From assembly GCF_030813915.1 (NCBI RefSeq), contig NZ_JAUSUJ010000015.1, forward strand, positions 62,001 through 126,000: a stretch of 64,000 bases of DNA, in the 5' to 3' direction. Origin of the DNA: Rhodoplanes tepidamans. Its GTDB lineage: Bacteria; Pseudomonadota; Alphaproteobacteria; Rhizobiales; Xanthobacteraceae. A model generated the notes under the pieces. That model worked only from the letters and a program-made list of their open reading frames with translations, was not told the origin of the DNA and ran no database searches. Numbering within the stretch: position 1 is the first letter of the stretch; each line of letters starts with the position of its first letter. This document shows, piece after piece, positions 42,780 through 50,534 of the stretch. Both the position numbers and the translations under genes were made by a program.

Positions 42780-42921
42780 GCAGAAGTCAACGCCGGCATT
42801 CGCTAGCGTGATCGAGCCGGGTCGCGGAGGGTTCCGTGGTTCGGCACGGATGTTGCCTGCAAGCCGTTCTTTTCACGTCCGAAACGCCACCCCGCCACGC
42901 CGCTCCAGCCCCGCTCGGACC

Positions 42922-43716
42922 ATGCCGAACCCCGCCCCCGTCCCCTCCTCCAGCATCGCCCACACCAGCCTGGTGCGGCCGCGGCGGCCGGAGACCATCG
43001 TCCGCTTCGCGGCGGGGAGCGGCGGCACGGTCGAGATCGATCTCGGCCGCACGGCGCTGCTGGTGGTCGACATGCAGAACGACTTCCTGCATCCGGACGG
43101 GTGGTTTCCGCAGGCCGGGATCGCGACGGCGGCGGCACTCGGAATCGTCCCCGGCATCGATGCGCTCGCCGCGGCGCTGCGCGGGGCCGGCGCGCCCGTG
43201 ATCTTCGTCAACTGGGGCGTGCGGGCCGACGTCGCCAACCTGCCGGCCGGCCTGATCGACAAGGGCCGCTGCGGCGGCACCCGGCCCGGTTACGCCGACC
43301 TCTCGCCCGCCGGCCGCGGCGACATCCTGGTCCAGGGCCAGTGGGGCGCCGCGACCATCGATGCGCTCGCCGTCGCGCCGGGCGACCTCGTCGTCCACAA
43401 GCACCGCTTCTCGGGCTTCCACGACAACGAGCTCGACTCGATCCTGCGCGCCCGCGACGTGACGACCCTCCTGTTCGCCGGCATCAACACCGACCGCTGC
43501 GTCTTCGCGACCCTCACCGACGCGAGCTTCCGCGGCTACGACTGCGTGCTGCTGTCCGACCTCTGCGCGACCGTGTCGCCGCCGAGCGTCACCGACACGA
43601 TCCTGTTCCTCACCGACCTTCTCTACGGCGCCGTCGCCAGCGGCGCCGCGCTCACTGCCGTGCTCGCCGGGGCCGGTCCCTCCGCCTCCCCCATCCCACA
43701 GGAGACTTCCCGATGA
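42922..43716 (+). CDS. Isochorismatase-family cysteine hydrolase (biuret/ureide hydrolase-like)
   Basis: The 264-residue hydrolase has the family triad Asp50 (LLVVDMQNDF), Lys160 (VVHKHRFSGF) and Cys193 (GINTDRCVFAT), so it is a true amidohydrolase rather than isochorismatase. The HKHRFSGFHDNELD and NTDRCV segments resemble biuret hydrolase, RutB-type ureidoacrylate hydrolase and N-carbamoylsarcosine amidase, all of which cut carbamoyl amides. Because a cyanuric-acid-hydrolase/barbiturase family gene is in the same operon, a linear ureide such as biuret is the best guess. It is the first gene; its stop overlaps the ATG of the binding protein (ATGA). Confidence 0.85.
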   Translation: MPNPAPVPSSSIAHTSLVRPRRPETIVRFAAGSGGTVEIDLGRTALLVVDMQNDFLHPDGWFPQAGIATAAALGIVPGIDALAAALRGAGAPVIFVNWGVRADVANLPAGLIDKGRCGGTRPGYADLSPAGRGDILVQGQWGAATIDALAVAPGDLVVHKHRFSGFHDNELDSILRARDVTTLLFAGINTDRCVFATLTDASFRGYDCVLLSDLCATVSPPSVTDTILFLTDLLYGAVASGAALTAVLAGAGPSASPIPQETSR

Positions 43717-44744
43717 GGCTCGCCTCCCTGCGCACCGCCCTGATGGCGGCCGCGGCGCTCGCTGCCGCCGCCCTGCCCTCCGCCGCCTCGGCGGAGACCA
43801 AGCTGAAGATGGTGCTGAACTGGAAGTACCAGGGCCCGCAGGGCTTCTTCTTCGTCGCCCAGGACAAGGGGTACTTCAAGGCCGAGGGCCTCGACGTGAC
43901 CATCGACCAGGGCGACGGCTCGGCCGCGGCGGTGCCGAAGGTGGCGAGCGGCGCCTACGACATCGGCTTCGGCGATCTCAACGCGCTGATCGAGTTCGCC
44001 GCCAAGAAGCCCGAGGAAGCGCCGGTCGCCGTCTATGTGATGTTCAACCGGCCGCCCTTCACGGTCGCCGTGAAGGCGGATAGCCCGATCAAGACCCCGA
44101 AGGACTTCGAGGGCAAGACGCTCGGCGGCGCGGCCAACGACGGCGCCCTGAAGCTGTTCCCGGCGCTGTGCAAGTCGGCCAAGATCGACTGCTCCAAGGT
44201 GAACATCACCAACATGGCGCCGAACCTGCGCGAGCAGATGCTGATGCGCGGCCAGGTCGACGGCGTGTTCGGCTACGTCAACACGATCCGCTTCTCGGCC
44301 AAGCTGATCGGTGTGAAGGACGACCAGATCCGCTTCATCAACTACGGCGACTACGGCATGGACCTCTACTCCAACGCCATCATCGTCTCGAAGAAGCTGG
44401 TGAAGGAGAATCCGGAGGCCGTGAAGGGCTTCCTGCGCGCGCTGAACAAGGGTGTGATCGAGTCGCTGAAGGATCCCAAGGCGTCGGTCGCGTCGGTCGC
44501 CAAGCGCGAGCCGCTGATCAAGTCCGACGTCGAGCTCGAGCGCTTCGACGCCACCGTGAAGGACGAGATGAACCACCCCGAGATCGCCAGGATCGGCCTC
44601 GGCAGCATCGACCCGGCGCGACTGAAGACCTCGATCGACATTCTGGTCGAGGCCAACGCCCTGCCCCGCACGCCGGCGACGAGCGAGATCTTCGATCCTT
44701 CGTTCCTCCCGCCGGCGTCCGAGCTGCCGAAGAAGCTGTTCTGA
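43713..44744 (+). CDS. ABC transporter substrate-binding protein (NMT1-like)
   Basis: The 343-residue periplasmic protein has a signal peptide ending ASA near residue 27 and NMT1/SsuA-like motifs NWKYQGPQGFFFVAQDKGYF, GDGSAAAVPKVASGAYDIG and NMAPNLREQMLMRGQVDG. AGGAGA precedes the ATG, which overlaps the hydrolase stop. It is the capture component of the importer whose ATPase and permease are three and four genes downstream. The ligand is presumably the ring compound degraded by this operon. Confidence 0.9.
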   Translation: MRLASLRTALMAAAALAAAALPSAASAETKLKMVLNWKYQGPQGFFFVAQDKGYFKAEGLDVTIDQGDGSAAAVPKVASGAYDIGFGDLNALIEFAAKKPEEAPVAVYVMFNRPPFTVAVKADSPIKTPKDFEGKTLGGAANDGALKLFPALCKSAKIDCSKVNITNMAPNLREQMLMRGQVDGVFGYVNTIRFSAKLIGVKDDQIRFINYGDYGMDLYSNAIIVSKKLVKENPEAVKGFLRALNKGVIESLKDPKASVASVAKREPLIKSDVELERFDATVKDEMNHPEIARIGLGSIDPARLKTSIDILVEANALPRTPATSEIFDPSFLPPASELPKKLF

Positions 44745-44790
44745 CATTCGTCCCGGGCGCGGCTGTCCGATCCGCGCCCCTCTCTCCCCT

Positions 44791-44888
44791 GTCGTGCTCC
44801 GCGAAGGCGGAGCACCCAGTTCGCTGCAGCGCCGCTGGTGACCCGTTGGCGCAGGTGGATACCGGGTCGCCCGCCTTCGCGGACGACG
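44791..44888. repeat. Palindromic element, family C
   Basis: TGTCGTGCTCCGCGAAGGCGGAGCAC near one end and CGCCCGCCTTCGCGGACGACGA near the other; CCGCGAAGGCGG and CCGCCTTCGCGG are reverse complements. It fills the spacer between the binding-protein gene and the SDR gene. Confidence 0.75.
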
Positions 44889-44935
44889 ACCACCGAGATG
44901 CCGTCCTCTTAACCAACCCGACAAGAAGACTCCGC

Positions 44936-45727
44936 ATGAATCTCGATCTCGCCGGCCGCGTCGTTCTGGTCACCGGGCCCGCCAAGGGGATGGGCGCCGC
45001 CATCTCGCTCGCCTTCGCGGCCGAAGGCTGCCGGCTCGCGCTGGTCGGCCGCGACACGGCCGCGATCGCGCCGGTCGCCGAGGCGGCGAAGGCGAGCGGC
45101 GTCGCGGCGATCGTGATCGCCTGCGACGTGACGGACGCGGCCCAATGCGACGCGGCGGCCGCATCGGCGCGCGAAGCCTTCGGGAAGGTCGACATCCTGG
45201 TGAACGTCGCCGGTGGCTCCGGGCCGATCGGCAAGACCGGCGCCGAGACGACGCCGGAGGAGTTCGACGAGATCGTCACCCTCAACATGGGCGGCTGCTT
45301 CAACACGATCCGTGCCGTGCTGCCGGACATGATGGCGCGGCGCTACGGCAAGGTCGTCAATGTCGGCGGCACCTTCGGGCTGCGCGGCCGGGCCGGGCGG
45401 CTCGCCTACTCGGCGTCCAAGTGGGGCCTGCGCGGCATCACCAAGAGCTTCGCGCTGGAGGCGGGCCCCTACAACATCAACGTCAACTGCGTCGCGCCCG
45501 GCATGGTCGAGGGGCCGCGCTTCCGCGACAAGGTGTGCGCCAACCTCGCCGCGAAGCACGGCATCTCGGTCGAGGAGGCGGCGCGGCTGCACGCCGAGGA
45601 CTACGCGCTCAGGCGCGTCTCCACCGACGCGGACGTCGCCAATGCCTGCCTGTTCCTGGCGAGCGACGTGTCCCGCCAGATCACCGGCGTCGACCTGCCG
45701 GTCGACGGCGGCTGGGCGATGCTGTGA
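44936..45727 (+). CDS. SDR family oxidoreductase
   Basis: The 263-residue NAD(P)-dependent short-chain dehydrogenase has the nucleotide loop TGPAKGMGAA (14-23), NVAGG, and the active-site Tyr and Lys in YSASKWG. The residue pair that is normally Ser-Ser before the loop reads VGGTFG here, so the catalytic serine may be replaced by Thr or lost. The C-terminus SRQITGVDLPVDGGWAML is typical. Its role in the pathway is unclear: it could oxidise or reduce a ring or ring-opening product, in place of, for instance, a uracil or dihydropyrimidine dehydrogenase. Confidence 0.88.
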   Translation: MNLDLAGRVVLVTGPAKGMGAAISLAFAAEGCRLALVGRDTAAIAPVAEAAKASGVAAIVIACDVTDAAQCDAAAASAREAFGKVDILVNVAGGSGPIGKTGAETTPEEFDEIVTLNMGGCFNTIRAVLPDMMARRYGKVVNVGGTFGLRGRAGRLAYSASKWGLRGITKSFALEAGPYNINVNCVAPGMVEGPRFRDKVCANLAAKHGISVEEAARLHAEDYALRRVSTDADVANACLFLASDVSRQITGVDLPVDGGWAML

Positions 45728-45750
45728 CCTGTACCGTGAGGGAGACCACC

Positions 45751-47205
45751 ATGACAGCCGATCTCGTCATCCACGGCGGAACCGTGGTCACCGACACCAC
45801 GACATTCGCGGCGAGCGTCGCGATCAAGGACGGCCGCGTGCTCGCGGTCGGCGCCCGCGAGGCGATGCCGGAGGCCGCCGAGCAGCTCGATGCGACCGGC
45901 CTGCACGTGCTGCCCGGTGCGATCGACGTGCACGTGCATTTCCGCGAGCCCGGCTACACCCACAAGGAGGACTTCGGCACCGGCACGGCGGCGGCGGCGT
46001 TCGGCGGCGTCACCACGGTGTTCGACATGCCGAACGTGATCCCGGCGACCGGCACGGCCGAGGCGCTGGCCGCCAAGCACAGGCTCGCCTCCGAGAAGGC
46101 CTATGTCGACTACGGCCTCTACGGGCTGCTCGGCGAGGACACCATCGCCCACGTGCCGGACCTCGTCGCCGGCGGCGTGATCGGCTTCAAGCTCTACATG
46201 GGCAACACCTTCGGCAACATCCCGTCGCCCACCACGGGGGGCATGCTGGAGGCGTTCGAGGTGGTGGCGCCGACCGGCAAGCGCGTCTCGCTGCATGCCG
46301 AGACCGCGTCGATCATGGCGCGGCGCGAGGCGCGCCTGCGCGCGGCGGGCCGCAAGGATCCGCTGGCGCATCTCGCGGCGCGGCCGGCCGTCGTCGCCGT
46401 CGAGGCGGTGGCCCGCGCCGCCATCCTGTCCGAGTGGACCGGCTGCCGCATCCACGTCCTGCACATCTCCTCGGCCGAGGAGCTGCGGCCGCTCGCGGAA
46501 GCAAAAGCGCGCGGCGTCGACATCACGGGCGAGACCTGCCCGCAATATCTGCTGCTCGGCGCCGAGGACTACGGCCGCATCGGCCCGGTGATCCGCGTCA
46601 ACCCGCCGGTGCGCGAGGCGCGCAACCAGGCGCCGCTGTGGGCGGCGCTCGCGAGCGGCGTCGTCGACATGATCGCCACCGACCACGCCCCGCACATCCC
46701 CGACGAGAAGGTGCGCGACGACATCTTCACGGTGGACTGCGGCTTCCCGGGCGTCGAGACCCAGATGCCGCTGATGCTCACCGAGGTGGCGGCCGGCCGC
46801 ATGTCGATCAGCGACTATGTGCGGTGGAGCGCCGTCAACCCGGCGAAGTGCTGGGGCCTCTATCCGCGCAAGGGCCACCTGCAGCCCGGCGCCGACGCCG
46901 ACATCGCCATCGTCGATCTCGCACGGCGCTGGACCATCGACGACGCGAAACTCCAGTCGCGGGCCAAGATCACGCCGTGGCACGGGCGCGGCGTCACCGG
47001 GCTGCCGGTCCACACGCTGGTGCGCGGCCGCTTCGTGATGAAGGACCGCGCGCTGGTCGAGAGCGCACGCGGGACGGGCCGTTCGGTCCACACGATCCAG
47101 GAGATGCCGGCGCCGCGCGTCGCGAACCCGGACAGCACCATGACCGAGATCGTCAGGATCCCGGCCGCCTCGCGCGGCGATGCCGCCACCGGAGCCGCCG
47201 CATGA
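45751..47205 (+). CDS. Allantoinase/dihydroorotase-like cyclic amidohydrolase
   Basis: The 484-residue binuclear metal hydrolase opens cyclic amide or ureide rings. Ligands are present: His61 and His63 (DVHVHFREPG), carbamylated Lys147 (GFKLYMG), His182 (LHAET), His238 (VLHISS) and Asp311 (ATDHAPH). The FREPGYTHKED motif and FKLYMG favour the allantoinase/dihydroorotase branch over dihydropyrimidinase. GGGAG precedes the ATG. Its stop overlaps the ATPase start (ATGA). The natural substrate may be a hydantoin, dihydropyrimidine or allantoin-like ring. Confidence 0.88.
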   Translation: MTADLVIHGGTVVTDTTTFAASVAIKDGRVLAVGAREAMPEAAEQLDATGLHVLPGAIDVHVHFREPGYTHKEDFGTGTAAAAFGGVTTVFDMPNVIPATGTAEALAAKHRLASEKAYVDYGLYGLLGEDTIAHVPDLVAGGVIGFKLYMGNTFGNIPSPTTGGMLEAFEVVAPTGKRVSLHAETASIMARREARLRAAGRKDPLAHLAARPAVVAVEAVARAAILSEWTGCRIHVLHISSAEELRPLAEAKARGVDITGETCPQYLLLGAEDYGRIGPVIRVNPPVREARNQAPLWAALASGVVDMIATDHAPHIPDEKVRDDIFTVDCGFPGVETQMPLMLTEVAAGRMSISDYVRWSAVNPAKCWGLYPRKGHLQPGADADIAIVDLARRWTIDDAKLQSRAKITPWHGRGVTGLPVHTLVRGRFVMKDRALVESARGTGRSVHTIQEMPAPRVANPDSTMTEIVRIPAASRGDAATGAAA

Positions 47206-48095
47206 GCGCCGCCGTCGTCCCGTTCGGCCAGCAACCGGCAGCGCCGCCGCCGTCCGCCGGTCCCGCGGCCGAGCCGATCCATCTCGACTCCTATGTGGAG
47301 CTCGAGCGCACCACGGTGACGTACGGCCGCGAGCCGAACGTCGTGCGGGCGCTCGCCGAGACGAGCCTCCGCATCGCCAAGGGCGACTTCGTCGCGCTGG
47401 TCGGCCCGAGCGGCTGCGGCAAGTCGACCATCCTCAAGCTGGTCGGCGGGATTCTTCGCGCGTCCTCCGGCTACGTCTACGTCGCCGGCCGCGAGGTCGA
47501 CGCCGAGCCGGTGCGCATCGGCATGGCGTTCCAGAACCCGACCATGCTGCCGTGGCTGACGATCCGCGACAACGTGATGATGCCGCTGAAGATCGTGCCG
47601 CCGTTCCGGGGCGAGTACCGCAGGAAGCGCAAGACCGAGTTCCGCGACCGCGTCGAGGCGCTGCTCGCCCAGGTCGGCCTCAAGGGCTTCGGCGACAAGC
47701 ATCCCTGGCAGCTCTCCGGCGGCATGCTGCAGCGCGCCTCGCTGTGCCGGGCGCTGGTGCACGATCCGCAGCTCCTGCTGCTCGACGAGCCGTTCGGCGC
47801 GCTCGACCAGTTCACCCGCGAGGAGCTGTGGTCGATCATGCAGCAGCTCTGGATCACCCGGCGGCCGACCGTGCTGCTCGTCACTCACGACCTGCGCGAG
47901 GCCGGCTATCTCGCCAACCGCATCTGCGTGATGAGCGCGCGACCCGGCCGGATCGTCGACGACCGCGTGTTCGAGGCGCCGCGCCCGCGCACCCTCGCCA
48001 TGACCTACGAGCCCGACTTCGTCGCGATGACCCAGCGCCTGCGCGAGCTGATCGTCGAGGCGCGAACCGACGAGCCGGCGGGATCGACGGCATGA
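47202..48095 (+). CDS. ABC transporter ATP-binding protein
   Basis: The 297-residue ATPase has Walker [11 protein letters not shown]-loop AFQNPTMLPW, signature LSGGMLQRASL, Walker [14 protein letters not shown] and VTHDLREA. The MLPW motif is shared with the ATPase at 30014, so both importers are of the nitrate/sulfonate/taurine-like group. It has a 25-residue Pro/Ala-rich N-terminal extension. It overlaps the cyclic amidohydrolase stop and is followed by a repeat, then the permease. Confidence 0.92.
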   Translation: MSAAVVPFGQQPAAPPPSAGPAAEPIHLDSYVELERTTVTYGREPNVVRALAETSLRIAKGDFVALVGPSGCGKSTILKLVGGILRASSGYVYVAGREVDAEPVRIGMAFQNPTMLPWLTIRDNVMMPLKIVPPFRGEYRRKRKTEFRDRVEALLAQVGLKGFGDKHPWQLSGGMLQRASLCRALVHDPQLLLLDEPFGALDQFTREELWSIMQQLWITRRPTVLLVTHDLREAGYLANRICVMSARPGRIVDDRVFEAPRPRTLAMTYEPDFVAMTQRLRELIVEARTDEPAGSTA

Positions 48096-48111
48096 CCCCG
48101 GACACCGATCC

Positions 48112-48203
48112 CGTCATGGCCGGGCTCGTCCCGGCCATCCACGACCTCCCCCGCGGCAACACGGCAAGAGCGTGGATGTCCGCGACGAGCGCGGGCACGA
48201 CGG
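48112..48203. repeat. Palindromic element, family B copy 3
   Basis: CGTCATGGCCGGGCTCGTCC-GGCCATCCACG on the left and GTGGATGTCCGCGACGAGCG with CACGACGG on the right. It lies between the ATPase and permease genes of the importer, inside the transcript. Confidence 0.75.
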
Positions 48204-48246
48204 CGCAGAGCGCCATCGAACGGCCCACAGCCCCGAGGATCGCATC

Positions 48247-49020
48247 ATGAGCTCCACCCTCAAGCGCAAGATCGCCTCGGTCGTGCTGATCGTCGGGCTG
48301 TTCGTCGTCTGGGAGGTGCTGTGCCTCGCCTTCGGGGTGAGCGACACGGTGCTGCCGCGGCCGAGCCAGATCTTCGTGACGCTGTGGCAGCGCTTCCCGG
48401 CGCTGTGGCCGCACACGGTGCAGACCCTCTACACGACGCTGCTCGGCTTCGTGCTCGGGGTGGGCATCGGCATCGTCATCGGCGTGCTGATCGGCTGGTC
48501 GAAGCTCGCCTATGACGTCGCCTATCCGCTGCTCGTCGGCTTCTCGTCGATCCCCAAGGTCGCCGTCGTGCCGATCTTCGTCCTGTATTTCGGCGCCGGC
48601 ACCGTGCCGGCCGTGCTCACCGCGCTGATCATGAGCATCTTCCCGGTGGTCGTGAACGTCGCGACCGGGCTCGCGACCACCGAGCCGGAGCTCGAGGACG
48701 TGATGAAGACGCTGCGGGCGACCAAGTTCGACATCCTGTGGAACGTCGGCCTGCCGCGCGCCATGCCCTATTTCTTCGCCTCGCTGAAGGTCGCCGTGAC
48801 GCTGTCCTTCGTCGGCTCGGTGATCTCCGAGACGGTGGCGTCGAACCGCGGCATCGGCAACATGATGATGATCGCCTCGTCGTCCTTCGACGTGCCGCTC
48901 GTCTTCGCCGGCCTGTTCATCCTGGCGGCGCTCGGCATCCTGCTCTACGGCGTCTTCTCGCTGATCGAAGGCCGCGTCACCGGCTGGGCCCACCGCAAGA
49001 CCGAGTTCGCGATGGGATGA
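48247..49020 (+). CDS. ABC transporter permease
   Basis: The 257-residue membrane protein has about six helices and the BPD coupling loop near NVGLPRAMPYFFASLKVA. It forms the channel of the importer with the ATPase upstream and the binding protein at 43713. It begins after a family B repeat. Codon use and orientation match the operon. Confidence 0.92.
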   Translation: MSSTLKRKIASVVLIVGLFVVWEVLCLAFGVSDTVLPRPSQIFVTLWQRFPALWPHTVQTLYTTLLGFVLGVGIGIVIGVLIGWSKLAYDVAYPLLVGFSSIPKVAVVPIFVLYFGAGTVPAVLTALIMSIFPVVVNVATGLATTEPELEDVMKTLRATKFDILWNVGLPRAMPYFFASLKVAVTLSFVGSVISETVASNRGIGNMMMIASSSFDVPLVFAGLFILAALGILLYGVFSLIEGRVTGWAHRKTEFAMG

Positions 49021-49051
49021 GGCGCAGCCGCGCCGGGCAGGAGTCCTCGCT

Positions 49052-50500
49052 ATGACCACCCTCGATGCCGCCGTGGTGATCGCCGGACCGGATGGAGCGA
49101 CGCTGAGCGATCGGGCGATCAGGCTCGCGGAGGGCCGGATCGCGGGGCTGGCGCCGGCGGCCGCGCCTCTCGGCGGCGGAAGCCTCGTGATGCCGGCCCT
49201 GGTCAACGCGCACGACCACGCGCGCGTGGTGCGCTCCAGCCAGATCGGCAATTTCGACGTCGCCCTGGAGGCGTGGCTGCCGCATCTCGCCGCCGTCCCG
49301 GCGGTCGATCCCTGGCTCGCCGCCGCGGTGGCGTTCGGGCGCAGCGCCCGCGCCGGCATCGCGGTCGAGATGGCGCACTACACCCGCGTCCAGGGCCTGA
49401 CCGGCTATCTCGACGAGGCGCGCGCGGTGGCCAAGGCGGCCCGCGACGTCGGCATCAGGATCGCCTTCGCGGTGCAGTGCCGCGACCGCAACCCGCTGGT
49501 CTACGGCCCGCATGGCGACATGCTCCGGCGCCTCTCGCACGCCGCCTGCGCCTGCGTGAGCGAGACGCTCCTGCGCGCGCCGCTGCCGGGGGCCGAGCAG
49601 ATCGCCCTGGTCGAGGCGACGGCCGCGGCGATCGCCGGCGACGGCGTCACGGTGCAGTACGGGCCGGCCGGGCCGCAGTGGTGCAGCGACGACCTCCTGG
49701 CCCGCATCGGCGAGGCCTCGGCGGCGCACGGGCGGCGCGTGCACATGCATCTGCTGGAGAGCCGCTACCAGCGCGCCTGGGCCGACGCCACCTATCCGCA
49801 CGGGCTGCTGAACCACCTGGACGGCCTCGGGCTGGTGAACGCGCGCGTCTCGTTTGCGCACGGCACCTGGCTGCGGCCCGACGAGATGGAGCTGATCGCC
49901 GAACGCGGCGCCACCATCGTCGTCAACACCTCGTCGAATCTGGTGCTGCGCTCGGGCATCGCGCCGCTCGCCGAGATGCTGCGGCGCGGCTGTCGGGTCG
50001 CGATGGGGCTCGACGGCGTCGCGCTCGACGAGCAGGAGGACCCGCTCGCCGAGATGCAGCTCGCCTATCTGCTCCACAAGGGCGAGGGCTTCGCCACCAC
50101 GATGTCGCGCGACCAGCTGCTGCGCTTCGCGCTCGCCGCCGGGCGCTTCGCCGTGCTGGGCGAGGACGCCGGCGGCACGGTGGCGCCGGGGGCGCCGGCC
50201 GATCTCCTGGTGCTCGACTGGGCGACGCTCGCGGCCGACCGTCTCGACGACACGGTGCCGCCGCTGGAGACGCTGCTCGCCCGGGCCCGCCGCCGGCACG
50301 TCAGGGATCTGTTCGTCGCCGGCCGGCAGGTGGTGCGCGACGGCGCGGTCACCGGCGTCGACCTGCCGGCGCTCGAGACCGAGCTGCTCGCCGTCCTCAA
50401 GGCCCGCTTCGGCTCGACCGCCGAGATCCGCGCCGCCCTGCCCGAGCTGCGCGCCGCCCTCGGTGCCCACTACGGCGCCGGCACGTTCATCTGTTCCTGA
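49052..50500 (+). CDS. Amidohydrolase (cytosine/guanine deaminase-like)
   Basis: The 482-residue metal-dependent hydrolase has His54 and His56 (NAHDHAR), His233 (HMHLLES, with Glu236), His270 (FAHGTWL) and Asp321 (MGLDGVALDEQEDP), the ligand set of mononuclear deaminases such as cytosine, guanine and triazine deaminases. The odd NAHDHA, with Asp between the two His, is noted. It lies between the permease and the ring-opening amidohydrolase, so it may deaminate a heterocycle to the form that the next enzyme opens. Confidence 0.85.
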   Translation: MTTLDAAVVIAGPDGATLSDRAIRLAEGRIAGLAPAAAPLGGGSLVMPALVNAHDHARVVRSSQIGNFDVALEAWLPHLAAVPAVDPWLAAAVAFGRSARAGIAVEMAHYTRVQGLTGYLDEARAVAKAARDVGIRIAFAVQCRDRNPLVYGPHGDMLRRLSHAACACVSETLLRAPLPGAEQIALVEATAAAIAGDGVTVQYGPAGPQWCSDDLLARIGEASAAHGRRVHMHLLESRYQRAWADATYPHGLLNHLDGLGLVNARVSFAHGTWLRPDEMELIAERGATIVVNTSSNLVLRSGIAPLAEMLRRGCRVAMGLDGVALDEQEDPLAEMQLAYLLHKGEGFATTMSRDQLLRFALAAGRFAVLGEDAGGTVAPGAPADLLVLDWATLAADRLDDTVPPLETLLARARRRHVRDLFVAGRQVVRDGAVTGVDLPALETELLAVLKARFGSTAEIRAALPELRAALGAHYGAGTFICS

Positions 50501-50534
50501 TTCAGCTGGTCCCGATCACATCCGAGAGTCTTCC

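Larger units (their letters stand above)
42589..42921. other. Divergent regulatory region of the ring-catabolism operon
   Basis: Contains repeat B2 (42629-42720) next to the LysR gene and an AT-rich segment on the operon side. No gene is seen. The CGCT...AGCG palindrome at 42759-42779 is the best operator candidate. Confidence 0.5.
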
